Source of the DNA: JAIQFL01 sp035295745
Lineage (GTDB): Bacteria; Acidobacteriota; Terriglobia; Bryobacterales; Bryobacteraceae
Assembly (NCBI GenBank): GCA_035295745.1
Contig: DATGIL010000090.1
Location: 205,438-269,437, forward strand
Reading direction: 5' to 3'
DNA: 64,000 bases
In this document: one piece after another, positions 43,411-52,251 of the stretch
Position numbering within the stretch: the first letter of the stretch is position 1
Layout of the letters: every line of letters begins with the position of its first letter
The notes under the pieces: generated by a model
What the model saw: the letters and a program-made list of their open reading frames with translations, nothing else
The model's database searches: none
What the model was told of the DNA's origin: nothing
Program-made: the position numbers and the translations under genes

Positions 43411-45708
43411 TTACCCGCGAGCCTTCAGTTCGGCCATGACGCGTTCCGGTGTGAAAGGAATCTGACGCAGCCGCACTCCGGTTGCATCGAAGACGGCGTT
43501 CCCGATAGCCGCCGCCACCACGGTGATCGAGGTCTCGCCAGCGCCTGTGGCTTCGTCGTCCGGGCGATTCACCAGTACACATTCGATCGGCGGAAGCTCA
43601 ATACCCAGCGGGAGCGAGTGATAGGTTCGCCAGTCGACCGACGTGACCTTCTCGTTGTCCCATGTGACCTCTTCACCGAGTGCGCGGCTCATCCCTTGCA
43701 GCGCCCCGCCTTCCGCCTGATTGCGCAAACCGTCGGGATTGGAAATCGGTCCGGCGTCTATTGCCACCCACATGCGCTTGACCCACACGTTACCATTGTC
43801 CTGGTTGACGGCGACTTCCACAACGATCCCGGTGTAACCGTTGTCGCCTTCGTATGCCACGCACGCCACACCGCGGCCGGTCACCGTGCCGGCTCTCGAG
43901 TTGCCAGGCTTGGGCGAGGGGCGGGTATCCCAGCGGGCCGCTTGCGCCGAAGCCTTCAGCACGCCGATGACGCGCTCACTCCGGAGGTGGCGCAAACGGT
44001 ATTCGACCGGATCCGCTTTCACACGCGCCGCAACTTCATCCATGAAACTCTCATGGGCAAAGGTATTCTGCAGGCGTGCCGGAGAACGCAGCGGGCCGGT
44101 CCAGAAAGGCGACTTGAGGTTGTGAACCAGGGCCTTCTCGCTTTTCACGGTACCGGTTCCGCCGTCCTTCCCCCCGACTCTGCCCGCCACATACGACGGC
44201 ACCCCGTTGCTGCCGTTGTTATAGGCGCGCGGTTCCTGCGCTGGTCCCGGTGAGAAGGGCGCTGGCTCGAAACCCAGAAGGTTGCCGGTTACGACGTTGC
44301 CTGGGGTGGAGGACCCAGGCCGGTTACCGCGCGATGGCGTCCACGCCTCGTGCTCCCAGGTGATGATGTCGCCCTTCGCGTCCAACCCTACACGCTCATC
44401 GATGGTCCAGGCATTGCCAAAATTTTCCCAGGCCATCTCGTCCTTGCGACTGAGTTGGACGCGTACCGGCTTGCCCACTGCCTGCGAAAGCACCAGGGCG
44501 TCGTAACTGACCGTGTCCGCGCCATTCAACCCATAACATCCCGAGCCGCGCCGGAAAATAACATGTACGTTCTCCGGCTTGAGACCGAGAATCATGGCGC
44601 CGGTGGTTTTCTGATACCAAACGCCTTGGGACGGCGAATAGAGAGTCGCTTTGTCGCCCTGCACATCGGCGACGGCGCACGAAGAGCCCACAGATCCATG
44701 CATCTGATATGGATGGTTGTAGGTTGCCTTGAGCAGCGTGGCTGCGCCGGCGAGCGTCTGCATGGTGTCCTTTGAATCCACCAGCAGTACGTCCTGCGAG
44801 GGTTGATTGCGCAGGCTGGAGTAGTAATCGGACTGCGGAGGAAGCCCCACGCCGGGCGTCCAGGTGACCTTCAGCCGGTTCGCAGCCTGCGTCGCCTGCC
44901 AGGGCTTCTGCGTCACCACCCCGACAAAGTTCTTGCGTACCACGACTTTGACGATGCCCGCGACATCCTTCACAGAGTCTTCATCTACACTGGCCACGCT
45001 TGTGCCCACAGTTGGCGGACGGACCACGCACCCGTGCAACATGCCGGGCAGGCGAACGTTGTGCACATACTCGAACTGTCCGGTCGCCATCGCCGCCATG
45101 TCGGGACGCCCGATTGGTTTTCCCAGCACGGTCCATTCGTGAGGGTTTCGGCGTTTGGCGGCAGGGTTCAAAGTAAGGTTCAGCTTTTTGCCGCCGATCA
45201 ACTCCCCATACCCGACCTTCCCTCCGCCTCCGCTGATCACTCCATCCGTGACGCTCAGGCGAGCGGCGGGAACCCCAAGCCGCTGGGATGCCATGCTCAC
45301 CAGTGCCTCCCGCGCGGTCGCGCAGGCGAGTGCAAGATTGCCGTGATTGAAATTCGCCGGATGCGACTGGCTTCCCGACGTGTAAGCCTGGTCCGGCGTC
45401 AGCGCCGTGTCGCAATAGATCAGGTGCACGCGGTCGAAGGACACGCACAACTCCTCGGCTACGAGCTGTTGCTGCGCGGTGGAAATGCCCTGTCCGAGTT
45501 CTTCCTTTCCGCTGTAGGCGGTGACGGCTCCGTCGGCACCGATTGCCAGCCAGGAATCGAGCTGACGATTGTCGGGGGAACCCGGAATCGCGGTACCGCC
45601 GAACTGGGCGAGTCCGTCGCGGTGGAACATCGAGAAGCCCACCACCAGAGCCCCGGCCGATTTGAGAAATCCACGCCGGTCCAGCGCGTTCCTGGCTTCG
45701 CGCCTCAT
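43411..45708 (-). CDS. Tat-exported molybdopterin-binding hydroxylase subunit (IorB/XDH-like)
   Basis: 765 residues from ATG 45708. The twin-arginine signal is near the N-terminus (LDRRGFLKSAGALVVGFSMF). The body has the XDH/IorB pattern: WLAIGADGAVTAYSGKEELG (then QGI), TSGSQSHPANFNHGNLALAC, VIFRRGSGCYGLNGADTVSY, and DDEATGAGETSITVVAAAIG with the catalytic Glu. It is paired with the 2Fe-2S gene that overlaps it by four bases. It has the same module type as at 36.3-39.1 kb but diverged, with only patchy identity by eye. It ends 11 bases from the convergent dhaM stop. Substrate unknown; periplasmic. Confidence 0.92.
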   Translation of the reverse strand: MRREARNALDRRGFLKSAGALVVGFSMFHRDGLAQFGGTAIPGSPDNRQLDSWLAIGADGAVTAYSGKEELGQGISTAQQQLVAEELCVSFDRVHLIYCDTALTPDQAYTSGSQSHPANFNHGNLALACATAREALVSMASQRLGVPAARLSVTDGVISGGGGKVGYGELIGGKKLNLTLNPAAKRRNPHEWTVLGKPIGRPDMAAMATGQFEYVHNVRLPGMLHGCVVRPPTVGTSVASVDEDSVKDVAGIVKVVVRKNFVGVVTQKPWQATQAANRLKVTWTPGVGLPPQSDYYSSLRNQPSQDVLLVDSKDTMQTLAGAATLLKATYNHPYQMHGSVGSSCAVADVQGDKATLYSPSQGVWYQKTTGAMILGLKPENVHVIFRRGSGCYGLNGADTVSYDALVLSQAVGKPVRVQLSRKDEMAWENFGNAWTIDERVGLDAKGDIITWEHEAWTPSRGNRPGSSTPGNVVTGNLLGFEPAPFSPGPAQEPRAYNNGSNGVPSYVAGRVGGKDGGTGTVKSEKALVHNLKSPFWTGPLRSPARLQNTFAHESFMDEVAARVKADPVEYRLRHLRSERVIGVLKASAQAARWDTRPSPKPGNSRAGTVTGRGVACVAYEGDNGYTGIVVEVAVNQDNGNVWVKRMWVAIDAGPISNPDGLRNQAEGGALQGMSRALGEEVTWDNEKVTSVDWRTYHSLPLGIELPPIECVLVNRPDDEATGAGETSITVVAAAIGNAVFDATGVRLRQIPFTPERVMAELKARG

Positions 45709-46172
45709 TTCGACACCACCTTTTGATAATGCAGAATGGCGGCCTGCATACGCGTATGCGTGAAGCAGCGGCACAGCACAGACGACAGGGCTTGCTGAAT
45801 CTGACCCTCGGTGGCCTTGGGGTTCTTGTCGAGAAATGCCTTCGCGGTAAGAATGACGCCGTTGAGGCAGAAACCGCACTGCGCAGCTTGTTGATCGATG
45901 AATGCCTTCTGGATTGGATGGGGATTCTCCGGCGTCCCCAGACCTTCCAGCGTCACGATCTCCTTGCCCTCAGCGGCACTCACCGGAGTGATGCAACTGC
46001 GGACTGCAGTGCCGTTGACTATCGCGACACATGCGCCACACTGGCCCAGGCCGCAGCCGAATTTCGGCCCTCGCAGTTCGAGATCATCGCTCAACGCGTA
46101 CAGAAGAGGCGTCGTTGGATCGAGGTCGAGGGTATGTTTTCGCCCGTTGACGTTCAGTGTGATTTTTGCCAT
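45705..46172 (-). CDS. 2Fe-2S subunit of molybdenum hydroxylase (IorA-like)
   Basis: 155 residues from ATG 46172 (MAKITLNVNGRKHTLDLDPT). Both clusters are complete: FGCGLGQCGACVAIVNG with VRSC, then QCGFCLNGVILTAKAFL with VLCRCFTHTR. Partner of the large subunit encoded immediately downstream (4-base overlap). No signal of its own, so probably co-exported with the Tat-bearing partner. The frame is open upstream but that part has no family similarity. Confidence 0.95.
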   Translation of the reverse strand: MAKITLNVNGRKHTLDLDPTTPLLYALSDDLELRGPKFGCGLGQCGACVAIVNGTAVRSCITPVSAAEGKEIVTLEGLGTPENPHPIQKAFIDQQAAQCGFCLNGVILTAKAFLDKNPKATEGQIQQALSSVLCRCFTHTRMQAAILHYQKVVSK

Positions 46173-46503
46173 TTTGTCAAAACGTAGAAGGCCGGTGTCT
46201 ACGCCTGCCTTACGCGAAGTATACATCCGATGAGCGTCAGGGCTAAGTCGATCTGCAACCCGCCACCAGACTCCCACGCAGCCGCTGCGATCCCGATCCG
46301 CTTTGCGCCGAACTCCCGGCTGTGACAGGCTGGAGTTCGATGAGACTTGTGATTTCGACCTGCATCACGCGTCCAACGGCCATATCCTCCCGAAAGTACT
46401 GCTAAAGCGTTCATACTGGTACTCGGTCTTCCTTACAAACAGTTCATCTTCGGCGGAAGGCTCGTGGGGCATTGCCGCCGGAAGCTGAAACAGCTCGTGA
46501 CCA
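46173..46503. other. Intergenic stretch without a recognised gene
   Basis: 331 bases between the divergent 2Fe-2S and SRPBCC genes. I see no coding-like frame, hairpin with T-run or known element. It must hold the promoters of both genes; no clear -35/-10 pair was found. Confidence 0.5.
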
Positions 46504-46944
46504 ATGCCGGCATTCGTCAAAAGCGTCATAATCCATGCTCCGGTGGAGGCCGTATTTGGATTTCATGAACGGGAGGACGCGCTGCGATTGCTGAGCCCCA
46601 CGTTTCCTGCGCTGCATGTGCTCCGCAAGACCGGCGGCATCGAGGTCGGATCGAGTGTGGAGATTAAGATAGGGCCGTTCCTGTGGACGGCCCTCCACAC
46701 GGCATATGAGAAGAACCGCCTGTTCGTCGACATTCAGATTGAAGGGCCGTTTGCCAAATGGGTTCACCGTCACGAATTTGAGACTGTGGGCACGGATACA
46801 CGCTTAACGGACCGCGTCGAGTATCAACTGCCTGGAGGCGTGTGGATGAACCGTCTGTTCGGATGGACAGTGCAAATCGGCCTGCATCAGATGTTTCGCG
46901 AACGCCATCGAACGACCAGGCGCTATTGTGAAAAACGGTCGTAG
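46504..46944 (+). CDS. SRPBCC-fold (START/Bet v1-like) protein
   Basis: 146 residues. The fold starts with FVKSVIIHAPVEAVFGFHER, the usual first strand and helix of SRPBCC coenzyme/lipid-binding proteins. Strands IEVGSSVEIKIGPFLWTALH, KWVHRHEFETVGTDTRLTDR and VEYQLPGG follow, then a long C-terminal helix (LFGWTVQIGLHQMFRERHRT). The hydrophobic cavity binds an unknown ligand; family members include cyclases, transfer proteins and cell-division inhibitors. No signal; cytoplasmic. It converges with the pectinesterase gene (25-base gap). Confidence 0.8.
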   Translation: MPAFVKSVIIHAPVEAVFGFHEREDALRLLSPTFPALHVLRKTGGIEVGSSVEIKIGPFLWTALHTAYEKNRLFVDIQIEGPFAKWVHRHEFETVGTDTRLTDRVEYQLPGGVWMNRLFGWTVQIGLHQMFRERHRTTRRYCEKRS

Positions 46945-46969
46945 CAACTCCCATGTTCCCCGCTGTTCC

Positions 46970-47986
46970 CTATTTCACGCGCTCCGGATCCCACCCATCA
47001 TCGCCAGCCAGAAATGTTCGCATCTCGTACTTTCGCGCCTGTTCCGCCGTCAGTTGCACGGAGTGAGGATCCCGCTCCGCCGGATTGGCGCCGGGGCCTT
47101 GCGAATGGTACTCCGCGTAGAACACTGTGGGCAGCGAAGGCCGCCCGCCCTGTACCCATTCCAGCCAGCCGGACGGCATGATTTCGGGCCCCATGTAGGT
47201 GTTCAGAAAGACCACGCTTGCATAACTCCGCCATGGCCGTCCCAGGTAGACCTTTTTCGCCCCGGGTTCGGCCGTGAGCCGGCAGTGGTTGAAGACATAA
47301 CCGCTCTTCTCGTCTGGTCTGACTTTGCTTTGTGCGGTGATCGCGACCGTGTCGTGCGCCAGGCTGTGGATCTCGCAGTTTTCGAAATACGCCAACGCAT
47401 CACCGAAAATAAAGTCGATGTTGCCTTCGATGTAGCAATCTTTGAAATACTGGCGGGCGGTCTTGCAGCCGTCGACGCCGCTCATGCAGCCGGAGGTAGT
47501 GGCGTAGAGTGTGTCCTGGTAGCCAAGAAAACGGACGCGTCGAAAGATTGCACGATCTCCGGTCACTCGCAAAGCCACGGCCTGTGACCCCTGCTCGGTC
47601 AGCCCATGCGAACGGCTGAACGTGTTTTCGAACGTCAGGTTCTCAGCGACGAAATCGTCTCCCGTTACCGTTGTGCTCGCCGACTTGTATGTCCCGCCGG
47701 CCGTCCCGGAACTCAGGTTGAAACTGAGCACCACCTCCCTGGGATCGGCGCCCAAGCCGAGCAGTTGGATTTTAGCCTTATCGACAACGACTTTCTCTTC
47801 GTACGTTCCCGGGCGGATGCGGATGACCGCGCCATTAGAGGGACTCGCGTCAACGGCCGCTTGGACGGTCCGGAAGTCACCGGAGCCGTCCTTGGCCACC
47901 ACGACGGGGTCTGCGGCTAGGGCGAAAGAGCAGCAGGACGCAATCAGGAATGCAACATATCGAGTGATCATTTTGGACATTCTCAA
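46970..47986 (-). CDS. Exported pectinesterase
   Basis: 338 residues. Signal peptide MSKMITRYVAFLIASCCSFA, then the right-handed beta-helix of carbohydrate esterase family 8. Catalytic and binding motifs: QAVALRVTGDRAIFRRVRFL (Gln of the oxyanion hole), GYQDTLYA (first Asp), GNIDFIFGDALAYFENCEI (second Asp), and YLGRPWRSYASVVF (substrate Arg/Trp). It removes methyl groups from pectin in the periplasm or outside, releasing methanol. It stands alone; no pectate lyase or uronate genes are in the window. A role in plant-litter degradation fits a soil acidobacterium. Confidence 0.95.
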   Translation of the reverse strand: MRMSKMITRYVAFLIASCCSFALAADPVVVAKDGSGDFRTVQAAVDASPSNGAVIRIRPGTYEEKVVVDKAKIQLLGLGADPREVVLSFNLSSGTAGGTYKSASTTVTGDDFVAENLTFENTFSRSHGLTEQGSQAVALRVTGDRAIFRRVRFLGYQDTLYATTSGCMSGVDGCKTARQYFKDCYIEGNIDFIFGDALAYFENCEIHSLAHDTVAITAQSKVRPDEKSGYVFNHCRLTAEPGAKKVYLGRPWRSYASVVFLNTYMGPEIMPSGWLEWVQGGRPSLPTVFYAEYHSQGPGANPAERDPHSVQLTAEQARKYEMRTFLAGDDGWDPERVK

Positions 47987-48454
47987 CTACTGCCGAATAT
48001 ACCGCGGTGAACTGGTCCGGCCGCTCCCCGGCAGTTTACAGGGGAAAGACGCTTGGGGCCGAGTGCTAAATCCTGAAGCACCTTGCGTGTGTTAGGCCTC
48101 CAGGTGAGGTCGCCCGGATGCCCGAAGTCCACTCGGTGACGTTTGTGGGATCCCACGCAACTCTCATCGGAGCCGGTGGGTGGAGCGATTGGAGGGGGGC
48201 GCGGTGTTACAGCGGTCAGCGGTGCGGGCGGGTACGGCAAGAAGGGAGCGAAATCGCGGCATCTCCAGCCGATGGACCAAGGGAGTGAAGAAACGGTTCA
48301 GCATCCCCGGATTCGAAAAGTTCGGATGGAGGCAACCGGATGGCGCTGGCATATCATCTAACCAAAGTGGCTCCGCGTTCCGGCCGGCGAGTGCCTAAGC
48401 AGATTCCGGAAGTTCAGGGGCAGCGTCGAATACGCTCTGCAGTCAGACTTGGTG
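47987..48454. other. Intergenic stretch without a recognised gene
   Basis: Upstream region of the pectinesterase gene. Two short plus-strand frames exist near 48143-48398, but their composition is not gene-like and no family was recognised. Confidence 0.4.
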
Positions 48455-48507
48455 GACGCGCGAAAAGCGTCGACAAAAGTGTCGACGCGGCAAACAAAAG
48501 TGTTTGC
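48455..48507. other. Three consecutive hairpins with AAAA-containing loops
   Basis: Stem 1 is GACGC/GCGTC with loop GCGAAAA. Stem 2 is GCGTCGAC/GTCGACGC with loop AAAAGT. Stem 3 is GCAAAC/GTTTGC with loop AAAAGT. Stem 1 and stem 2 share bases 467-471, so they exclude each other. The cluster lies in the noncoding gap between the convergent ends around the pectinesterase promoter side and the STAS gene 3' end. Confidence 0.6.
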
Positions 48508-48579
48508 GCCACGGGCTGCCCCTTTGAAACAATCTGGAGCTTTACTCGACCAGTCTTCGCCGGCGGGGACGCGGTTTTC

Positions 48580-49641
48580 CTAGATGCCGGTTTCCGCCAT
48601 CACATTCGTGATCGGGCTCGCGAAGAACGATCCGCTGGGAAAGCGCATCCGGCAAATCGCATTGATCGTAAGAAGGCGTTCCGGCGTTCCTTCGTGAAAT
48701 AGAGCGCCGACGGCCGTTTCCAGATTCTGCTCGCGTTTCAACTCGCGCGGCTGCGCGAAAACGCAGCCCGAAAATACTCCCGCCGGCCACTGTTCGACCG
48801 TCAACGGCAGCATCATCGAGCCGAGGAGGCTGCTCGATTTTTTGGCAGCCACGCCTACGGCGAGTACCGGGCGGTCCGAATCGTTGACGGCAACCACGGC
48901 CAACGCCGCCAAGTCGGTTTCCAACATCTCCATCGCAGCGCTGGCTAAGGTGGCGAAGTTGGCCGGTGCGCCTGAAAAATCGGCTCGTCCCGCGAACAGC
49001 CCTTCGGAAACCAGGCTAGTCTTGACGGTCAGGTCAGGAACGAAGGACCCGGATGACAGCATGAAGTCCGGGGTGCCCCGGCCGTCGGTAGGCAGGCATA
49101 CGGCCGCACCTGCCACCGCAAGGAACGGACCGAACTGTTCTGCCGCGCCGCTCACCGTGAAGGCCCCGAACCCGATCGCCAAGGTGTCTTTCCAGCAAGT
49201 AAGCGATCCATATGGGCGATTGGTGTCAGGTTGGCGGACGCGGCACTGCTGTGAGGCGCCGCTACGCGATACGCAGGCTTCGATCTGCGTGCCCGTCACC
49301 TCGAACGCGCGACTGCCGGAGACGACTGGCGCCGCCGTGTCCACGCGCGCCAGGAGCAGATCGAGCCCCGAGAGGCCGAGTACTTTGCGCACCGGATCGG
49401 ACGGACGCGCGACGTCGAGCGATCCCTGCCGCTTGTTGAGTTCCTGGTAGTAGCGCACCAGTATCTGAATGCCCGCCGAGCTTAAGTATTCCAGCCCGGA
49501 GAGGTTGAGCCGGATACGGCTGTGGCCCTCCCGGATCACATCGTCCAATTCGGTTGCCAGTTGGGGCGCCCAATAACCGTCCAACCGCCCCACCACCCGC
49601 ATTTCGACAAGGCTCTCCGTGACATTCCTTCTGATCTGCAT
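48580..49641 (-). CDS. STAS-domain protein with unassigned C-terminal domain
   Basis: 353 residues. The N-terminal 1-105 is a STAS/anti-anti-sigma-type domain: MRVVGRLDGYWAPQLATELD, RIRLNLSGLEYLSSAGIQIL (conserved Ser that is phosphorylated in SpoIIAA-like proteins) and VRKVLGLSGLDLLL. Residues 106-353 form a second domain I do not recognise, rich in hydrophobic beta strands (AAEQFGPFLAVAGAAVCLPT, LAALAVVAVNDSDRPVLAVG). A signalling role through protein-protein contact is likely. No anti-sigma kinase is adjacent. A CheY-like regulator is divergent 264 bases away. Confidence 0.75.
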   Translation of the reverse strand: MQIRRNVTESLVEMRVVGRLDGYWAPQLATELDDVIREGHSRIRLNLSGLEYLSSAGIQILVRYYQELNKRQGSLDVARPSDPVRKVLGLSGLDLLLARVDTAAPVVSGSRAFEVTGTQIEACVSRSGASQQCRVRQPDTNRPYGSLTCWKDTLAIGFGAFTVSGAAEQFGPFLAVAGAAVCLPTDGRGTPDFMLSSGSFVPDLTVKTSLVSEGLFAGRADFSGAPANFATLASAAMEMLETDLAALAVVAVNDSDRPVLAVGVAAKKSSSLLGSMMLPLTVEQWPAGVFSGCVFAQPRELKREQNLETAVGALFHEGTPERLLTINAICRMRFPSGSFFASPITNVMAETGI

Positions 49642-49905
49642 CCCTGATCCTCACCAGGATGATATCTGAAGATCCGCTGGCTTTGCGGTTCGGATGTTGA
49701 TGGCTTTGGTTAGTACAGAAAGTCGGTAACTGGCTATCGGTGGGTTTGGAGAGCCCCCGGTGATCGCCTTACCTCCGATACCAGGCGAAAAAATGTACGG
49801 AAATGCCCAATTCTGGAGCGTAATGAGTTACAATTCGATGAAATGGGAGAGAGATTTTTCTAAGCAATTATTTGTCAGAATTTCAAATAAGGTGGGATTG
49901 CGCGC

Positions 49906-50328
49906 ATGGCAAATTGCAGCCCGCAAACGATTCTGGTGGTGGACGATCAGACCCCGGTCCGGCAATTAATCAGCCGGATGCTCACAAGGAGCGGGTTCCA
50001 CACAATTGAAGCCGGAAATGGTGCTCAGGCACTGGCACAGTTCGAGGATGAACATTGCTCCATCGATCTCGCCATTATCGACATGATCATGCCCAGAATG
50101 AGCGGATTGGACGTGGCAGCTGAGCTTTCGCGCCAGCATCCCGAGGTGAAAATCCTATACCTTTCCCCAAACTCAGCTAGCATTGCCAGCGATTGTATTC
50201 GCCGTCGCGCACCGCAACACCTTCTTTTAAAACCATTTACGGAGCGCAGCCTGGTTGACCGGGTTCAGGGGTTGCTGGCTGCTCAAGGCGATCACCAGAT
50301 CGTCAGTTCTGCGACCGAACCGGTCTGA
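49906..50328 (+). CDS. Single-domain response regulator (CheY-like)
   Basis: 140 residues, receiver domain only: ILVVDDQTPVRQLI with the acidic pair at the N-terminus, phosphoacceptor D59 in LAIIDMIMPRMSG, and the conserved lysine in LLLKPFTERSLVDRVQGLL. The usual Ser/Thr switch region reads ILYLSPNSAS. With no output domain it must work by binding a partner, for example a kinase, Hpt protein or diguanylate cyclase; an Hpt protein is encoded 4.4 kb away. The upstream region is AT-rich for this genome. The last 37 bases overlap the convergent SAM enzyme gene. Confidence 0.9.
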   Translation: MANCSPQTILVVDDQTPVRQLISRMLTRSGFHTIEAGNGAQALAQFEDEHCSIDLAIIDMIMPRMSGLDVAAELSRQHPEVKILYLSPNSASIASDCIRRRAPQHLLLKPFTERSLVDRVQGLLAAQGDHQIVSSATEPV

Positions 50329-51080
50329 CAGCCGATTACTTTTGCCGCGGACCCCTGATTCACCGAGACTTCCAGGTAGCCCGAACTTCCGGCGATCAAG
50401 CACAAGGCTCCCGATTTACAGTCGGAATAGTTGTTCGCCATCCCGCAGATTTCAGCCATGCCGATCGCCAGGCTGAAGCTTTTCTCACTCAAGCGTGGGA
50501 ACTCGCACTCGCGGAAATTCGTGATGCAGTTACCAAAGCGATCAATCTTCAAGATCCGCCCCCGCCAGCTATTTTTCCCGTTCGGCTGGGGCTTTTCAAA
50601 CGCAGGCCGGACGTAGTCTTGAATGATTTTTCCGAAACGCGCTCCGGGCGTCCCGCAAGCCAGGTGGGCCGCTACAGGCGCAAAGATATCGCGCCCATGA
50701 AATGTGCGGCTCACCGGTTTGCGGAAATAGAATTCATTCGAAATTATGCGCACGCGATGTTTATTTTCGCTGTAAATCAACCCCAGAACGCCATTGTCCG
50801 GCGCCACAAAATAATGACCGGCAGCCTCCATCAAAATGGGGCGCCGCGCGGAGCCGACGCCGGGATCCACCACCACCACATGAATCGTCTTCTTCGGGAA
50901 ATAGCGATAGGCCTGAGAGACCGTGAAGGCGCCCTCGGCAATCTCGTAGGCCGGGATTTCGTGCGTGATGTCGACGATCTCCGCCTGCGGGCAGATATCC
51001 AGAATCACGCCCTTCATTGCGCCCACGTAGTGGTCCGAGGAGCCGAAATCGGTCGTCAGGGTAAGGATCGGTTTCCGCAT
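50292..51080 (-). CDS. SAM hydroxide adenosyltransferase (DUF62 family)
   Basis: 262 residues. It splits S-adenosylmethionine with water/hydroxide to adenosine and methionine in the cytoplasm; relatives are fluorinase and chlorinase. Signatures: LTTDFGSSDHYVGAMKGVIL near the start, VVVVDPGVGSARRPI, HYFVAPDNGVLGLIY and FHGRDIFAPVAAHLACG with the R-D-x-F tetrad that separates hydrolases from halogenases (the chain has the usual Asp-Arg-His type residues). The C-terminal domain (about 165-262) is the small beta barrel. Its start codon is only 16 bases from that of the divergent cysteine desulfurase. Confidence 0.92.
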   Translation of the reverse strand: MRKPILTLTTDFGSSDHYVGAMKGVILDICPQAEIVDITHEIPAYEIAEGAFTVSQAYRYFPKKTIHVVVVDPGVGSARRPILMEAAGHYFVAPDNGVLGLIYSENKHRVRIISNEFYFRKPVSRTFHGRDIFAPVAAHLACGTPGARFGKIIQDYVRPAFEKPQPNGKNSWRGRILKIDRFGNCITNFRECEFPRLSEKSFSLAIGMAEICGMANNYSDCKSGALCLIAGSSGYLEVSVNQGSAAKVIGCQTGSVAELTIW

Positions 51081-51096
51081 TGCTAAACTGGAATGA

Positions 51097-52251
51097 GTGC
51101 AGCGCTTCTATTTTGACCACAACGCCACTACCCCTGTCGCTCCGGAAATCCTGGAGGTGATGGTGTCGTGTCTCGGTCAAGTGTATGGTAACGCTTCCAG
51201 CATCCATTATTTCGGGCAATGCGCCAAGCAGCGCCTGGAGGCGGCACGGCGGCAGTTGGCAACTTTGATCCACTCCACACCTACGGAACTCATTTTCACC
51301 AGCGGCGGAACGGAAGCAAACAACATGGCGGTGCTCGGCGCCGTTCGGAGCGCAGATGCCCGAGAGCGCCATGTCATTACCAGCGCTATCGAACATCCAG
51401 CAGTTCTGTCACCCTGCGCGCAGCTCGAAAAGGAAGGCGTAGCGGTGACCCGCTTACGCGTCGGGGCGAGCGGAGTTTTGAATCCAGATGACGTACGCCG
51501 TGCCTTGCGGCCGGAAACCGTGCTCGTCTCGGTGATGCACGCCAATAACGAACTAGGCACCGTGCAGCCGATCGCGGAGATCGCCGCGATCACCCGCGAG
51601 GCCGGGGTGCTCCTGCATGTGGATGGAGTGCAGGCGCTTGGCAAGATTCCGGTGGATGTCGCCGCACTCGGTGTTGACCTGTACAGCATGAGCGGGCACA
51701 AGCTCTATGCGCCTAAAGGCGTGGGAGCATTGTATGTAAAGCGGGGCGCGCGGATGGCGCCCATATTGTTTGGCGGCCACCACGAGCGCGATCGCCGGCC
51801 TGGCACGGAGAACGTCCCTGGGATCGCCGCTTTCGGAGCTGCCGCCGAGCTGGCGATGCGCACTCTCGCGGCCGATGGCGAGCGCCTGGAGAACTTGCGG
51901 GATCGACTCGAATCCGCGGTTCTCAACCGGATTCCCGGGACGGGAATCAACGGTTCGAAGTGGGGGCGGACTCCCAACACCAGCAACCTGTATTTCGACG
52001 GAGTGGATGGTGAGGCCCTGGTGATCTCGCTCGATTTGCGCGGCTTCGCAGTGTCAACGGGTGCGGCGTGCTCGAGCGGGGCGTTGACTCCCTCGCACGT
52101 CCTCACGGCGATCGGCCTCTCCAGCGACCGGGCCCGAGCCAGCATGCGATTCTCCCTGGGGCGATCGAATACCGCCGAGCAGGTCGACGCACTTGTGGAC
52201 GCTTTAGAGGTTTCGATGGCGCATCTGCGAAGGATTTCCACCCATGCCTGA
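51097..52251 (+). CDS. Cysteine desulfurase (IscS/NifS type)
   Basis: 384 residues from a GTG start (VQRFYFDHNATTPVAPEILE). PLP enzyme that takes sulfur from cysteine and holds it as persulfide. The PLP lysine is K202 in MSGHKLYAPKGVGALYV, and the catalytic cysteine is C325 in TGAACSSGALTPSHVL. HANNELGTVQPI and FTSGGTEANNMAVLGA are also as expected. The gene overlaps mnmA by eight bases, so its main job is likely to supply sulfur for tRNA 2-thiouridine. No IscU scaffold or other Fe-S assembly genes lie next to it. Confidence 0.95.
   Translation: MQRFYFDHNATTPVAPEILEVMVSCLGQVYGNASSIHYFGQCAKQRLEAARRQLATLIHSTPTELIFTSGGTEANNMAVLGAVRSADARERHVITSAIEHPAVLSPCAQLEKEGVAVTRLRVGASGVLNPDDVRRALRPETVLVSVMHANNELGTVQPIAEIAAITREAGVLLHVDGVQALGKIPVDVAALGVDLYSMSGHKLYAPKGVGALYVKRGARMAPILFGGHHERDRRPGTENVPGIAAFGAAAELAMRTLAADGERLENLRDRLESAVLNRIPGTGINGSKWGRTPNTSNLYFDGVDGEALVISLDLRGFAVSTGAACSSGALTPSHVLTAIGLSSDRARASMRFSLGRSNTAEQVDALVDALEVSMAHLRRISTHA

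Noticed and set aside
43348..45726. Two plus-strand frames of about 300 codons opposite the molybdenum subunit
   Set aside because: The minus-strand product has a Tat signal and catalytic motifs; the plus frames have none.
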